Part shown: positions 7,963-16,589 of the stretch, piece by piece
How positions within the stretch are numbered: the first letter of the stretch is position 1
Layout of the letters: each line of letters starts with the position of its first letter
Assembly (NCBI RefSeq): GCF_003050835.1
Contig: NZ_QAOJ01000013.1
Span: 62,001-126,000 of the forward strand
Reading direction: 5' to 3'
Length of the DNA stretch: 64,000 nucleotides
Source of the DNA: Pseudomonas sp. GV071
GTDB lineage: Bacteria; Pseudomonadota; Gammaproteobacteria; Pseudomonadales; Pseudomonadaceae
Notes under the pieces: generated by a model
What the model was told of the DNA's origin: nothing
What the model saw: the letters and a program-made list of their open reading frames with translations, nothing else
Database searches by the model: none
Translations under genes and position numbers: made by a program

Positions 7963-8332
7963 TGGCGCTCCAAGCCAGATACTGACTGGGCCCCATCTTC
8001 GGGCCATACGCCGGGGCTGGCAAGCCGCTTGTCGGCATGGCGCTGTGCCGTCGGCCGCGCCATAGACCAAACGAAAGGATGCAGGAGCAGTATTTTTTAT
8101 TTCCAAAAATGGAATAGATGGGTAAGTGCAGCTAGTGTCGATGAGTCGATGGCGAGATGAGGCACCCGCTGATCTGCCGGTAGTACGGTTCTTAGAATTC
8201 TTGGTCTTGGCAAATGGACGCCGAGCCAAAGTTGGCGTCGAGTGCAGGCCTGGTCTGCGCTGGCGCGGGAACTGACTGCAGGAGGGGGCTTCAGTTTGGA
8301 ATAGGCAGAATGTAGAAGGAATTGCAGCGCTT
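7963..8332. other. Divergent intergenic region (370 bp)
   Basis: This region separates the minus-strand GGDEF/EAL gene from the plus-strand polysaccharide operon and must hold both promoters. I see an imperfect inverted repeat (TTCC, five bases, GGAA) near 8100-8115 but no convincing -35/-10 pair, no small gene and no JUMPstart-like element. Confidence 0.5.
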
Positions 8333-9859
8333 ATGGATGTTTTATTCGTCACGCCAGACTCGTCAGCCAAGGCCTATCAGGGGCTGGCGGATGTGTACTC
8401 AGCAATAGAGCCGCCCACCTGGTCTCTGCTTTTAGCGGAGTCGTGCCGCAGCCTGGGTTTTGCCACGGCGATTCTCGATTGCGATGCCCAGCGCCTTAGC
8501 CTGGAGCAGTCGGTGTTGCGCATCGAAGAGTATCGGGCGCGTCTTGTGGTCTTTGTGGTCTACGGGCAGAACCCCAATTCCGGCACCACTAGCATGATCG
8601 GCGCGCTGGAGCTGGCGAGTGCGCTGAAGGAGCAGTCGCCGCTCTTCAAGATCTGCTTTGTTGGCTCACACGTCAGTGCCTTGCCTCGCGAGGTATTGGC
8701 GCATGGCTGTGTCGATATCGTGTTGCTCAACGAGGGTGTGTACGCCCTGCATTCCCTGCTCAGAAGCAACCTGGGCGATGACCTCAGCTCAATAAAAGGC
8801 ATCGGTTACAAGCAATCGGGCCCGGCCAACTTCAGCATGCCGATGCTCAATCCACCGGAGCGCCTGGTGCCTCAGGAACGGATGGACATCGATCTGCCGG
8901 GCTATGCCTGGGATCTGCTGCCCTACAAAGAACGCCCGCTGGATCTGTACCGCGCGCACTTCTGGCACGCCGGCTTCGATCACGGCAACCGCACTCCCTT
9001 TGCGGCGATCTACACCTCGCTGGGCTGCAACTTCGGCTGCAACTTTTGCATGATCAATATCCTCAACCGCACCGATAACTCCGATGACGTCGATGCCGCG
9101 AGCTTTCGTGGCATGCGCTTCTGGAGCCCGGCGTGGGTGATGCGCGAAATGGAAAAACTGGCGCGTCTGGGCGTGCATACCCTGCGCATCAGCGATGAGA
9201 TGTTTTTCCTCAATCGCAAGTTCTACCAGCCGATTCTCGATCAGGTCATCGAGCGCGAATTCAATTTCAATATGTGGACCTACTCGCGCGTCGACACGGT
9301 TCGTCGCGATGCCCTGGAGACGTTCAAAAAAGCCGGGGTGAATTGGCTGGCGCTGGGTGTCGAGGCAGGCAACCAGATGGTTCGTCAGGAGGTATCCAAA
9401 GGTTCATTCAAAGAGGTGAACATCCGCGAGGTGTGCGATGGCATTCGCGACACCGGCATCAACGTCATCAGCAATTTCATTTTCGGCTTTCCCGACGACA
9501 CGCTGGAAACCATGCAGCAAACCCTCGATTTGGCCATCGAGCTGAATTGTGAAATGACCAATATGTACCCTTGCCAGGCACTGCCCGGCAGCCCCATGCA
9601 CAGGGCCGCACGGGAAAACGGCTGGAAGTTGCCGTCCCGCTATGAGGGTTTTGCGTTTTTGTCGTACGAGTGTGAGCCACTGCCTACCAAGTATTTGTCA
9701 GCCGCTCAGGTGTTGAAATTTCGCGATGAAGCCTGGCAGCAGTACTTCACCAATCCGCTGTATTTGGATCTGGTCCAGGAAAAGTTCGGCCTTGTGCAGC
9801 GCCAGAACATCGAAGCGATGACGCGCATAAAGCTCCGCCGCCAACTGCTTGGGGACTAG
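8333..9859 (+). CDS. B12-binding-type radical SAM enzyme of the polysaccharide locus
   Basis: This 508-aa protein has an N-terminal cobalamin-binding-like Rossmann region (about residues 1-150) followed by a radical SAM barrel. The cluster ligands form CxxxCxxC at C232, C236 and C239. Class B radical SAM proteins of this architecture typically perform methylations or carbon-skeleton chemistry, but the substrate cannot be read from sequence. As first gene of an operon for nucleotide-sugar synthesis, it probably modifies a sugar or a sugar precursor. The ATG at 8333 has an AAGGA sequence 12 bp upstream. The next gene starts 4 bp after the stop. I do not recognise a characterised orthologue. Confidence 0.8.
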   Translation: MDVLFVTPDSSAKAYQGLADVYSAIEPPTWSLLLAESCRSLGFATAILDCDAQRLSLEQSVLRIEEYRARLVVFVVYGQNPNSGTTSMIGALELASALKEQSPLFKICFVGSHVSALPREVLAHGCVDIVLLNEGVYALHSLLRSNLGDDLSSIKGIGYKQSGPANFSMPMLNPPERLVPQERMDIDLPGYAWDLLPYKERPLDLYRAHFWHAGFDHGNRTPFAAIYTSLGCNFGCNFCMINILNRTDNSDDVDAASFRGMRFWSPAWVMREMEKLARLGVHTLRISDEMFFLNRKFYQPILDQVIEREFNFNMWTYSRVDTVRRDALETFKKAGVNWLALGVEAGNQMVRQEVSKGSFKEVNIREVCDGIRDTGINVISNFIFGFPDDTLETMQQTLDLAIELNCEMTNMYPCQALPGSPMHRAARENGWKLPSRYEGFAFLSYECEPLPTKYLSAAQVLKFRDEAWQQYFTNPLYLDLVQEKFGLVQRQNIEAMTRIKLRRQLLGD

Positions 9860-9862
9860 CCG

Positions 9863-10855
9863 GTGATATTGACTCGCACGCCGTACCGCATCTCTTTTTT
9901 TGGCGGGGGCACTGACTACCCCGGCTGGTATCGCAACGAGGGTGGGGTGGTGATATCCACCTCGATCGACAAGTACTGCTATATCAACTGTCGCCACCTG
10001 CCGCCCTTCTTCGATCACAAGTACCGCATCGTCTACTCCGCCATCGAGAACGTGATGGAGCCAAGCGAGATTCAACACCCCGCGGTGCGCGAAGTGCTGC
10101 GCTATATGTGCTGTGACCAAGGCCTGGAGATTCACCATGACGGCGATCTGCCGGCACGCTCGGGGCTGGGCTCGAGCTCGTCCTTTACCGTCGGCCTTCT
10201 GCATGCCTTGAAAGCGCTTAATGGCGAGCAGGTTTGCCACGATTCGTTGGCGAAGATGGCCATTCATGTTGAGCAGAATCTGATCAAGGAAAGCGTCGGC
10301 TCGCAGGATCAGGTGGCGGCGGCCTACGGCGGTTTCAACCGTATCGACTTCCATCGAAACGGTGATTTCAGTGTGGCACCGATCATCCTGCCGGCCGCGC
10401 GCCTACAGGACCTGCAGGATCATTTGATGCTGTTCTTCACCGGGTTTTCGCGCATCGCCTCTGAAATTGCCCAGAGCCAGATTCAGAACATTTCCGCCCG
10501 CCACAACGAGCTGACGCAGATGATGCAGATGGCCGATGAAGCCATGTCCGTGCTGCAGGCCACTGGCTCGCTGGATGACTTCGGTGCCCTGCTGCATGAG
10601 GGCTGGTGCCTGAAAAAGAGCCTGTCCAATCGCGTCAGCAACCCGGACCTCGACCTCATCTATGACACCGCCCGATCAGCAGGGGCCATGGGCGGCAAGT
10701 TGCTAGGGGCGGGGGGCGGCGGTTTTATGTTGTTTTTCGTCAAGCCCGAGTTGCAGCGGCAGGTGCGTGAGTGCATGGGCGATCTGGTCCACGTGCCGTT
10801 CCGTTTTGAGAACTCGGGAAGCCGTGTGGTTCTTTACCAGCCCAATGGATTTTGA
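9863..10855 (+). CDS. hddA: GHMP-family heptose-phosphate kinase (HddA-like)
   Basis: This 330-aa sugar kinase begins (GTG start) with the TPYRISFFGGGTD pattern typical of D-glycero-D-manno-heptose 7-phosphate kinase HddA and its relatives. The ATP-binding motif GLGSSSS is at residues 101-107 and the C-terminal GAGGGG loop is intact. HddA phosphorylates C1 of heptose-7-phosphate in the GDP-heptose route. A fucose- or other sugar-1-kinase role is an alternative. An HddC-like nucleotidyltransferase five genes downstream supports the heptose reading. It is tightly packed between the radical SAM gene and the Fcl-like gene. Confidence 0.75.
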   Translation: MILTRTPYRISFFGGGTDYPGWYRNEGGVVISTSIDKYCYINCRHLPPFFDHKYRIVYSAIENVMEPSEIQHPAVREVLRYMCCDQGLEIHHDGDLPARSGLGSSSSFTVGLLHALKALNGEQVCHDSLAKMAIHVEQNLIKESVGSQDQVAAAYGGFNRIDFHRNGDFSVAPIILPAARLQDLQDHLMLFFTGFSRIASEIAQSQIQNISARHNELTQMMQMADEAMSVLQATGSLDDFGALLHEGWCLKKSLSNRVSNPDLDLIYDTARSAGAMGGKLLGAGGGGFMLFFVKPELQRQVRECMGDLVHVPFRFENSGSRVVLYQPNGF

Positions 10856-10857
10856 GC

Positions 10858-11811
10858 ATGCCGCTGCTTCTTTCTAAGCACACACGGATATTCATCGCCG
10901 GGCACCGGGGCATGATCGGTTCGGCGTTTGTCCGGCACTTTACCGCGGCCGGTTTCAGCCAACTGATTCTGCGCGGGCACGAAGAACTGGAGCTGACTGA
11001 CAAAGCGGCCGTCGCTGCATTTTTTGCCGAGCAACGTCCGCAGGTGGTGATTCTCGCCGCGGGCAAAGTTGGTGGGATTGTCGAGAACCTCACCTACCCG
11101 GCGGATTTCATTACCCGCAATCTGGAGATCCAGACCAACGTCATCCACAGCGCCCACCACAACGGGGTAGAGCGCCTGCTGTTTTTCGCCTCGTCCTGCA
11201 TGTACCCGCGCGAGTGCCCGCAGCCCATGGCGGAGACAGCGCTGCTCAGTGGCAAGCCGGAAGTCACCAGCATGGCCTATGCCATGGCCAAGCTGGCCGG
11301 CGTGCAGATGTGCCTGGCGTACAACCAACAGTACGGCGAACAGCGCTTTATTCCGGTGATCCCCAACAGCGTCTATGGGCCCAACGACAACTTCGATCCA
11401 CAGACCGGGCATGTGCTGTCGGCCTTGATCAACCGCTTTCACCGCGCGGTGCAAGCCGCCGACCCGATCACCACGCTCTGGGGTAGCGGTCGGCCACGGC
11501 GCGAGTTTTTGCATGCCGCCGACCTGACGGCTGCCTGCCATTTGCTGTTGGACGCAGACCTTGGCGCCGTCGAACTGCCGATCAACATCGGCAGCGGCTA
11601 TGACTTGCCGATCAGCGAGCTGGCTCAGTTGATCGCCCGCATCCTGGGCTACCAGGGCGATATCAGCTGGGACACCGAACGCCCCGACGGCACTTTGCGC
11701 AAGCTGCTCGACAGCTCACGCATCCAGGCCCTCGGCTGGCAGCCGGGCATCGCGCTGGAAGCCGGCATCCGCCAAACCTATGGGTCTTTTTTGGAGAGCG
11801 GCCATGCATGA
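10858..11811 (+). CDS. GDP-L-fucose-synthase-like SDR (epimerase/reductase)
   Basis: This 317-aa extended short-chain dehydrogenase has a nucleotide-binding motif (GHRGMIG, about residues 15-21), the AAGKVGGI segment characteristic of the GDP-fucose synthase (Fcl/WcaG) family, and a YxxxK catalytic pair (YAMAK). Fcl enzymes epimerise C3/C5 and reduce C4 of GDP-4-keto-6-deoxy-mannose; related WcaG enzymes act on GDP-6-deoxy-heptoses. Here a GDP-heptose or modified GDP-hexose substrate is likely. The ATG at 10858 is preferred over a TTG at 10852 that overlaps the upstream stop. The stop overlaps the transketolase start. Confidence 0.8.
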   Translation: MPLLLSKHTRIFIAGHRGMIGSAFVRHFTAAGFSQLILRGHEELELTDKAAVAAFFAEQRPQVVILAAGKVGGIVENLTYPADFITRNLEIQTNVIHSAHHNGVERLLFFASSCMYPRECPQPMAETALLSGKPEVTSMAYAMAKLAGVQMCLAYNQQYGEQRFIPVIPNSVYGPNDNFDPQTGHVLSALINRFHRAVQAADPITTLWGSGRPRREFLHAADLTAACHLLLDADLGAVELPINIGSGYDLPISELAQLIARILGYQGDISWDTERPDGTLRKLLDSSRIQALGWQPGIALEAGIRQTYGSFLESGHA

Positions 11812-12637
11812 AATTGAATCGGCGGTAGCCGCAGAGTTGGCGGAAAAAGCCCATTGGGTCTGGCGCGAAACCTTGAAGATCCACCAGCGTTCGCCTGAGA
11901 CCCGAGTGGCGTCCTCGCTGTCGCCCATCGAGATTTTCGTCACCCTGTACTACGGTGGTTTCCTCCGTCAGAACCCGGCCGAGCCACTCTGGCCAGGCCG
12001 CGACCGCTGCATCATCAGCAAGGGCCACGGCTCTTTGTGCATGTATCCGATCCTCGCCGATCTGGGCTACTTCCCGGCGGCCGAATTGGAACGGGTGTGC
12101 ATGGCGGGCAGCTTTCTCGGTGGCATCCCCGACCCGGTGATTCCGGGTTACGAAACCATCAACGGTTCACTGGGGCATGGCGTCGGGGTGGCTGCCGGTA
12201 TGGCGTTGGCGCTCAAGCGTCGCGGCCAGACGCAACGCGTGCATGTGCTCACCGGTGATGGGGAGCTGCATGAGGGCTCGAACTGGGAAGCCTTTATGTT
12301 TGCCGCGCAGCATCGCCTGGACAACCTCACGGTGCTGGTCGACAACAACCAGATCAGCATGCTCGGCGCCACCGACGAGATCATTTCCCACCGTGATCTG
12401 CAGGCCAAGTTCAGCGCCTTCGGCTGGCAGGCGCAGGTGGTGATTGACGGGCACTCGCCCCAGGCGATTGCCACGGCGCTGAATGCCAGTCGCGCCAGTA
12501 CCGAGGAAAAACCCCAGGCCATTATCGTCAACACCCGCAAGGGCCACCGGGTGCCGGGGCTGGAAAACGCGCCCCTGTCGCACGTGACCCCCATCGCCCC
12601 GGAACTGATGGCGCAATTGCTGGGGGGCCGAGCATGA
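11804..12637 (+). CDS. Transketolase, N-terminal (ThDP-binding) subunit
   Basis: This 277-aa protein corresponds to the first third of transketolase. The thiamine diphosphate motif is complete: GDG at residues 151-153 and NN at 181-182, with GHG at 74-76. Together with the next gene it forms a split, two-subunit transketolase of the kind found in secondary pathways. Such enzymes transfer a two-carbon ketol unit, so it may make a seven- or eight-carbon sugar phosphate or add a branch to a keto-sugar. The ATG at 11804 (GGAG 7 bp upstream) overlaps the previous stop; upstream in-frame codons were rejected. Confidence 0.85.
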   Translation: MHEIESAVAAELAEKAHWVWRETLKIHQRSPETRVASSLSPIEIFVTLYYGGFLRQNPAEPLWPGRDRCIISKGHGSLCMYPILADLGYFPAAELERVCMAGSFLGGIPDPVIPGYETINGSLGHGVGVAAGMALALKRRGQTQRVHVLTGDGELHEGSNWEAFMFAAQHRLDNLTVLVDNNQISMLGATDEIISHRDLQAKFSAFGWQAQVVIDGHSPQAIATALNASRASTEEKPQAIIVNTRKGHRVPGLENAPLSHVTPIAPELMAQLLGGRA

Positions 12638-13605
12638 GCGAACTGCAAGCGCCGATAAAACCACGCGCCATGCGCGACACCTTGCTCACCTCGATTCTCG
12701 AGGCCATGGAGAGTGACGATGTGTTTTTCGTCACCGCCGATTTTGGCTCGCCGGTGCTCGACCATATTCGCGAGCGTTACCCGCAGCGCTTCGTCAATGT
12801 CGGGATTGCCGAGCAGAACCTGATCAACGTCTCGGCAGGGCTGGCGCTGGAAGGCTTCAAGGTGTTTGCCTACGCCATCGCGCCCTTTATCACCATGCGC
12901 TGCTTCGAGCAGATCCGCGTCAACCTGGCGTTGCTCTCCACCGTGCGGCCGTTGAACGTCACCCTGATCGGCGTGGGCGCCGGCTACAGCTATGTGGTCT
13001 CGGGGCCGACCCACCAGTGTTATGAAGACATTACCCTGATGCGCAGCATGCCCAACATGCAGCTGTTTTCTCCGGCGGATCAGGTCACCTCCAGCCTGCT
13101 GGCCAGCGCCTGCCTGAGCCGCCCCGGGATCAAATACCTGCGCCTGGATGCCCAGGTTCTGCCGGTGCTCTACAGCCAGCAGCGGCCGGATTTCAGCCGC
13201 GGTTTTCATGTCCACGGCGAGGGCCAGGCGCTGTGCCTGGTGGCGACCGGCTACATGACCCACACGGCGCTCAAGGTGGCGGATCAGTTGGCCGAACAGG
13301 GCGTGAAGGTGAACGTGATCGATCTGTTCGATCTCAGCCGCTTCGACGAAGAAGCCCTGGTGACATGCCTTCAGCGTGCCCGGGGAATCGTCTCGCTGGA
13401 GGAAGGGTTCCAGGGCGCCGGTGGGGTGGATTCGCTGCTGTTCAACCTGCTGTCGCGGCGGCTGCCGGGCAAGCCGTTCCTGAATATCGGCGTGGCGCCG
13501 CACTATCGATTCGAACTGGGCGACCGGCAAACCCTGCATGAACAGGTGGGTATCGGCAGTCAGGCAGTGCTGCAGAAAGTCCGCGATTTTGACCAATCAC
13601 TCTGA
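12634..13605 (+). CDS. Transketolase, C-terminal (pyrimidine-binding) subunit
   Basis: This 323-aa partner of the preceding gene overlaps it as ATGA. It carries the pyrimidine-binding domain with the cofactor-activating glutamate in GIAEQN (E60) and the transketolase C-terminal domain from about residue 190. The genome should hold a full-length housekeeping transketolase elsewhere, so this pair is dedicated to the polysaccharide locus. The acceptor sugar is unknown. Confidence 0.85.
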   Translation: MSELQAPIKPRAMRDTLLTSILEAMESDDVFFVTADFGSPVLDHIRERYPQRFVNVGIAEQNLINVSAGLALEGFKVFAYAIAPFITMRCFEQIRVNLALLSTVRPLNVTLIGVGAGYSYVVSGPTHQCYEDITLMRSMPNMQLFSPADQVTSSLLASACLSRPGIKYLRLDAQVLPVLYSQQRPDFSRGFHVHGEGQALCLVATGYMTHTALKVADQLAEQGVKVNVIDLFDLSRFDEEALVTCLQRARGIVSLEEGFQGAGGVDSLLFNLLSRRLPGKPFLNIGVAPHYRFELGDRQTLHEQVGIGSQAVLQKVRDFDQSL

Positions 13606-13642
13606 CCACATAGCCACTTTGACCACGGAGCATCCGTTGCCG

Positions 13643-14812
13643 ATGAAATATCCCCTGATGCGCAACAACATCTTGCGCGAAGACCTGGATGCAGTGATCG
13701 AGCACCTGCGCCAGGACGACCCCAAGCTGACCCACGGCGAACACGTGAAAGCCTTCGAGCAGGAATGGTCCCAATGGCTGGGGGTCAAGTACAGCGTGTT
13801 CGTCAATTCCGGGGCCTCGGCGAATCTGCTGACCATGGCGTTGCTCAAGCTCCGCCACCCGGAGGGCGGTGAAGTGCTGGTGCCGCCGCTGACCTGGGTG
13901 TCGGACATCGCCAGCGTGCTGCAGAACGGCTTCACCCCGGTGTTTGCCGATATCGATCCGAGCACGCTGGCGATGGCGCCGCAGGGCATCCTCAGCAAGC
14001 TGAACGAACGCACCCGCGCGGTGTTCCTTACCCATGTGCAAGGCTTTGACGGCATCGACGACGGGGTGCTGCAGGAGCTGGAGCGCCGCGGTATTCCCTT
14101 GATCGAGGACGTCTGTGAGTCCCATGGCGCCGAGCACAACGGGCATCGCCTGGGCAGCCTGGGCTGGATCTCCAACTTCTCTTATTACTACGCCCACCAT
14201 ATGAGCACCATCGAGGGCGGGATGATCTGCACCAACGACCCGTTGGTTTACCAGCAGGCACGCATGCTGCGCTCACATGGCATGGTCCGCGAGGCAAATG
14301 ACCCGGAGTTTCGCGCCGAGTATCAGCAGGCCAACCCGCAGCTCAACCCGGATTTCATCTTCGCCTTCCCGGCGTTCAATACCCGCAATACCGAGATCGG
14401 CGGCATCCTCGGGCGCAAGCAACTGAAGCGCCTGTCGGCCAACGTCGAGCGTCGAACGCAGAATCTGCGGCGCTTTCTCAATGGCATCGACCCGCTGAAA
14501 TTTCGCACTGACTTCAAGCTGGAAGGCTCGAGTAACTACGCCTTCAACCTGATCCTGCGCGAGCCGGATGAGGCGCTGGTGCAGCGCCTCATGGTGCATA
14601 TGAAAGAAGGTGGTATCGAGTTTCGCCGCGGCAGTGCCGGCGGCGGCAACCAGCTGCGCCAGCCGTACCTCAAGGGAATCGTACCGGCGGACTACCACCT
14701 CGAGTTTCCACAGACCGAGCACGTGCACTTCTACGGGTTTTACATCGGCAATTTTCCGGACCTGCGGGATGAGGAAATCGATGAACTGTGCCACTACCTC
14801 AATCGCGTGTAA
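13643..14812 (+). CDS. ColD-like PLP-dependent nucleotide-sugar 3-dehydratase
   Basis: This 389-aa protein has the DegT/DnrJ/EryC1 fold, but the lysine that normally binds PLP is replaced by histidine (H185 in AHHMSTIEGG). This His substitution defines the 3-dehydratases ColD (GDP-4-keto-6-deoxy-mannose 3-dehydratase of colitose synthesis, about 388 aa) and E1/RfbH. The protein lacks the cysteine cluster of the iron-sulphur-containing E1 type, and its EDxCES and HH-x-(S/A)T-x-EGG blocks match ColD. It therefore probably removes the C3 hydroxyl of a GDP-4-keto sugar using PMP and glutamate. The ATG at 13643 is chosen; upstream in-frame residues are the tail of the transketolase region. Confidence 0.82.
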   Translation: MKYPLMRNNILREDLDAVIEHLRQDDPKLTHGEHVKAFEQEWSQWLGVKYSVFVNSGASANLLTMALLKLRHPEGGEVLVPPLTWVSDIASVLQNGFTPVFADIDPSTLAMAPQGILSKLNERTRAVFLTHVQGFDGIDDGVLQELERRGIPLIEDVCESHGAEHNGHRLGSLGWISNFSYYYAHHMSTIEGGMICTNDPLVYQQARMLRSHGMVREANDPEFRAEYQQANPQLNPDFIFAFPAFNTRNTEIGGILGRKQLKRLSANVERRTQNLRRFLNGIDPLKFRTDFKLEGSSNYAFNLILREPDEALVQRLMVHMKEGGIEFRRGSAGGGNQLRQPYLKGIVPADYHLEFPQTEHVHFYGFYIGNFPDLRDEEIDELCHYLNRV

Positions 14813-14815
14813 GCG

Positions 14816-15541
14816 ATGACGGTCACTACCGCGGTGATTCTCGCTGGCGGCCTGGGCACGCGCTTGCGCAGTGTCGTGTCGGCGGTGCCCAAACCCATGG
14901 CGCCGATCAACGGCCGGCCGTTTCTCGAGTGGCTGATGGACTACTGGATCGACCAGGGCATCAGCCGTTTCATCCTGTCAGTGGGTTACCAGTACGAAGT
15001 GATTACCGCGCATTTCGGCAGTGCCTATCGCTCTGCGCAGGTGCACTACGCCATCGAGCACGAGCGCTTGGGCACCGGTGGCGGCTTGCTGCTGGCCGCC
15101 GCAGAACTGGGGAGAGAAGACGCTTTCCTGTTGCTCAACGGCGATACGTTTTTTGCCGTGCCACTGGCCGCCCTGGATGGCTTTGCCCGGCAAACGCAGG
15201 TGGACTGGACGCTGTCGCTGTTTCGCGCGGAGGAGGCGAACCGTTACATGGGGCTGGAACTGGATGAAGGGCAGCGAATCGTCGCGCTGGCGTCTCAGCG
15301 CGGGTCGCCCGGTTGCCTGGCCAATGGCGGCGTCTACTGGGTACGGCGCAGCAGTCTTGCCGGGCTGCCGTTCACTGCGGGTCAGGCAGTGTCCCTGGAA
15401 GATGAGGTGTTGCCGACCCTGCTGAGGTCGGGGGCCGCGCTGTCGGGTTTCGCTGTCGACGGCGCCTTTATCGATATCGGCATTCCACAGGACTACCAGC
15501 GGGCCGCCCAGGTGTTGGCCGCCACTGAATCGCACGCCTGA
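14816..15541 (+). CDS. hddC: Sugar-1-phosphate nucleotidyltransferase (HddC-like guanylyltransferase)
   Basis: This 241-aa nucleotidyltransferase has the signature LAGGLGTRLRSV-x5-PKPM-x4-GRPFLE at its N-terminus, closely resembling D-glycero-D-manno-heptose-1-phosphate guanylyltransferase HddC. The NGDT metal/substrate motif follows at about residue 107. It should activate a sugar-1-phosphate, most likely the product of the HddA-like kinase, as the GDP derivative. It starts 4 bp after the ColD-like gene. The nucleotide (GTP versus others) is inferred from family resemblance. Confidence 0.78.
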   Translation: MTVTTAVILAGGLGTRLRSVVSAVPKPMAPINGRPFLEWLMDYWIDQGISRFILSVGYQYEVITAHFGSAYRSAQVHYAIEHERLGTGGGLLLAAAELGREDAFLLLNGDTFFAVPLAALDGFARQTQVDWTLSLFRAEEANRYMGLELDEGQRIVALASQRGSPGCLANGGVYWVRRSSLAGLPFTAGQAVSLEDEVLPTLLRSGAALSGFAVDGAFIDIGIPQDYQRAAQVLAATESHA

Positions 15542-15598
15542 GCGGCCTGATCTCGGGTCGTTTAGGCATTTACCGTTTTTATAAAAAGGAAGCAGACG

Positions 15599-16537
15599 AT
15601 GAGCCACAACATTCTCGTGACCGGTGGGGCGGGTTATCTGGGGTCGACGCTGGTGCCGGCATTGCTGGAGGCGGGGCATAAGGTCACGGTGCTGGATAAC
15701 TTCCTGTTCAAGCAGGCGAGCCTGAACCATGTCTGCCATGCGCCCAATTTCACCGTGGTGAAAGGCGATATCCGTTTGGAAAGCGTAATCAAGCCGCTGC
15801 TGAGCAAGGCCGACGTGGTGATTCCGCTGGCCGCTCTGGTGGGCGCGCCAATGTGCAACGCCGACCCGGTTGGCGCGTCGAGCATCAACCACGATGCGAT
15901 CGCGATGATGCTGCGTCTGCTGTCTCCCGAGCAGGTGGTGCTGATGCCCACCACCAACAGCGCCTATGGCACCGGCGATGCCGACAACTTCTGCAGCGAG
16001 GAGTCGCCGCTGCGACCGATTTCGCAGTACGCCAAGGAAAAGGTCGAAGTGGAAAAACTGCTGATGCAGCGCGAGAACGCCATCAGCTTCCGTCTGGCGA
16101 CGGTCTTCGGCATGTCGCCACGGATGCGCACCGACCTGCTGGTCAACGACTTCACCTACCGCGCAGTGCATGACCGTTTTGTGGTGCTGTTCGAGAGCTC
16201 CTTCAAACGCAACTACATTCATGTGCGCGATGTGGCGCGGGTGTTTCTGCATGGCCTGGAAAACTTCTCGGCGATGACCGGGCAGATTTACAACGTCGGC
16301 TTGTCGGACGCGAACATTTCCAAGCGTGAACTGTGCGAGCGCATTCAGGCGCAGATCCCGGATTTCGTGTTTCTCGACGCCCCGGTCGGCAAGGATCAGG
16401 ACCAGCGCAATTATGTAGTCTCCAACGCCAAGCTGGAGGCGACCGGCTACCGCACGTCCATGTCGCTGGATGACGGCATCCAGGACTTGATCAAAGGTTT
16501 CACCATGATCAAGAACATGGTGTACGGCAACGTCTGA
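15599..16537 (+). CDS. NAD-dependent nucleotide-sugar epimerase/dehydratase (SDR)
   Basis: This 312-aa extended SDR has TGGAGYLG at residues 8-15 and the catalytic YAKEK. It acts as an epimerase, reductase or dehydratase on a nucleotide sugar; the exact reaction is not readable. It has its own good ribosome-binding site (AAGGA, 8 bp) after a 57-bp gap. Because a 4-keto intermediate is required for the ColD-like enzyme and no canonical GDP-mannose 4,6-dehydratase is present, it may provide that step, or it may reduce the final keto-sugar. Confidence 0.8.
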   Translation: MSHNILVTGGAGYLGSTLVPALLEAGHKVTVLDNFLFKQASLNHVCHAPNFTVVKGDIRLESVIKPLLSKADVVIPLAALVGAPMCNADPVGASSINHDAIAMMLRLLSPEQVVLMPTTNSAYGTGDADNFCSEESPLRPISQYAKEKVEVEKLLMQRENAISFRLATVFGMSPRMRTDLLVNDFTYRAVHDRFVVLFESSFKRNYIHVRDVARVFLHGLENFSAMTGQIYNVGLSDANISKRELCERIQAQIPDFVFLDAPVGKDQDQRNYVVSNAKLEATGYRTSMSLDDGIQDLIKGFTMIKNMVYGNV

Positions 16538-16589
16538 CCGCCGTGCGGGTTTCGACAAGACCCGGGCTTCGACAAAAAAGGACTGTGAT

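Noticed and set aside
7963..8370. 136-residue N-terminal extension of the GGDEF/EAL protein
   Set aside because: No domain, no ribosome-binding site, Arg/Ser-rich random-like composition; the ATG at 7962 has TGGAG.
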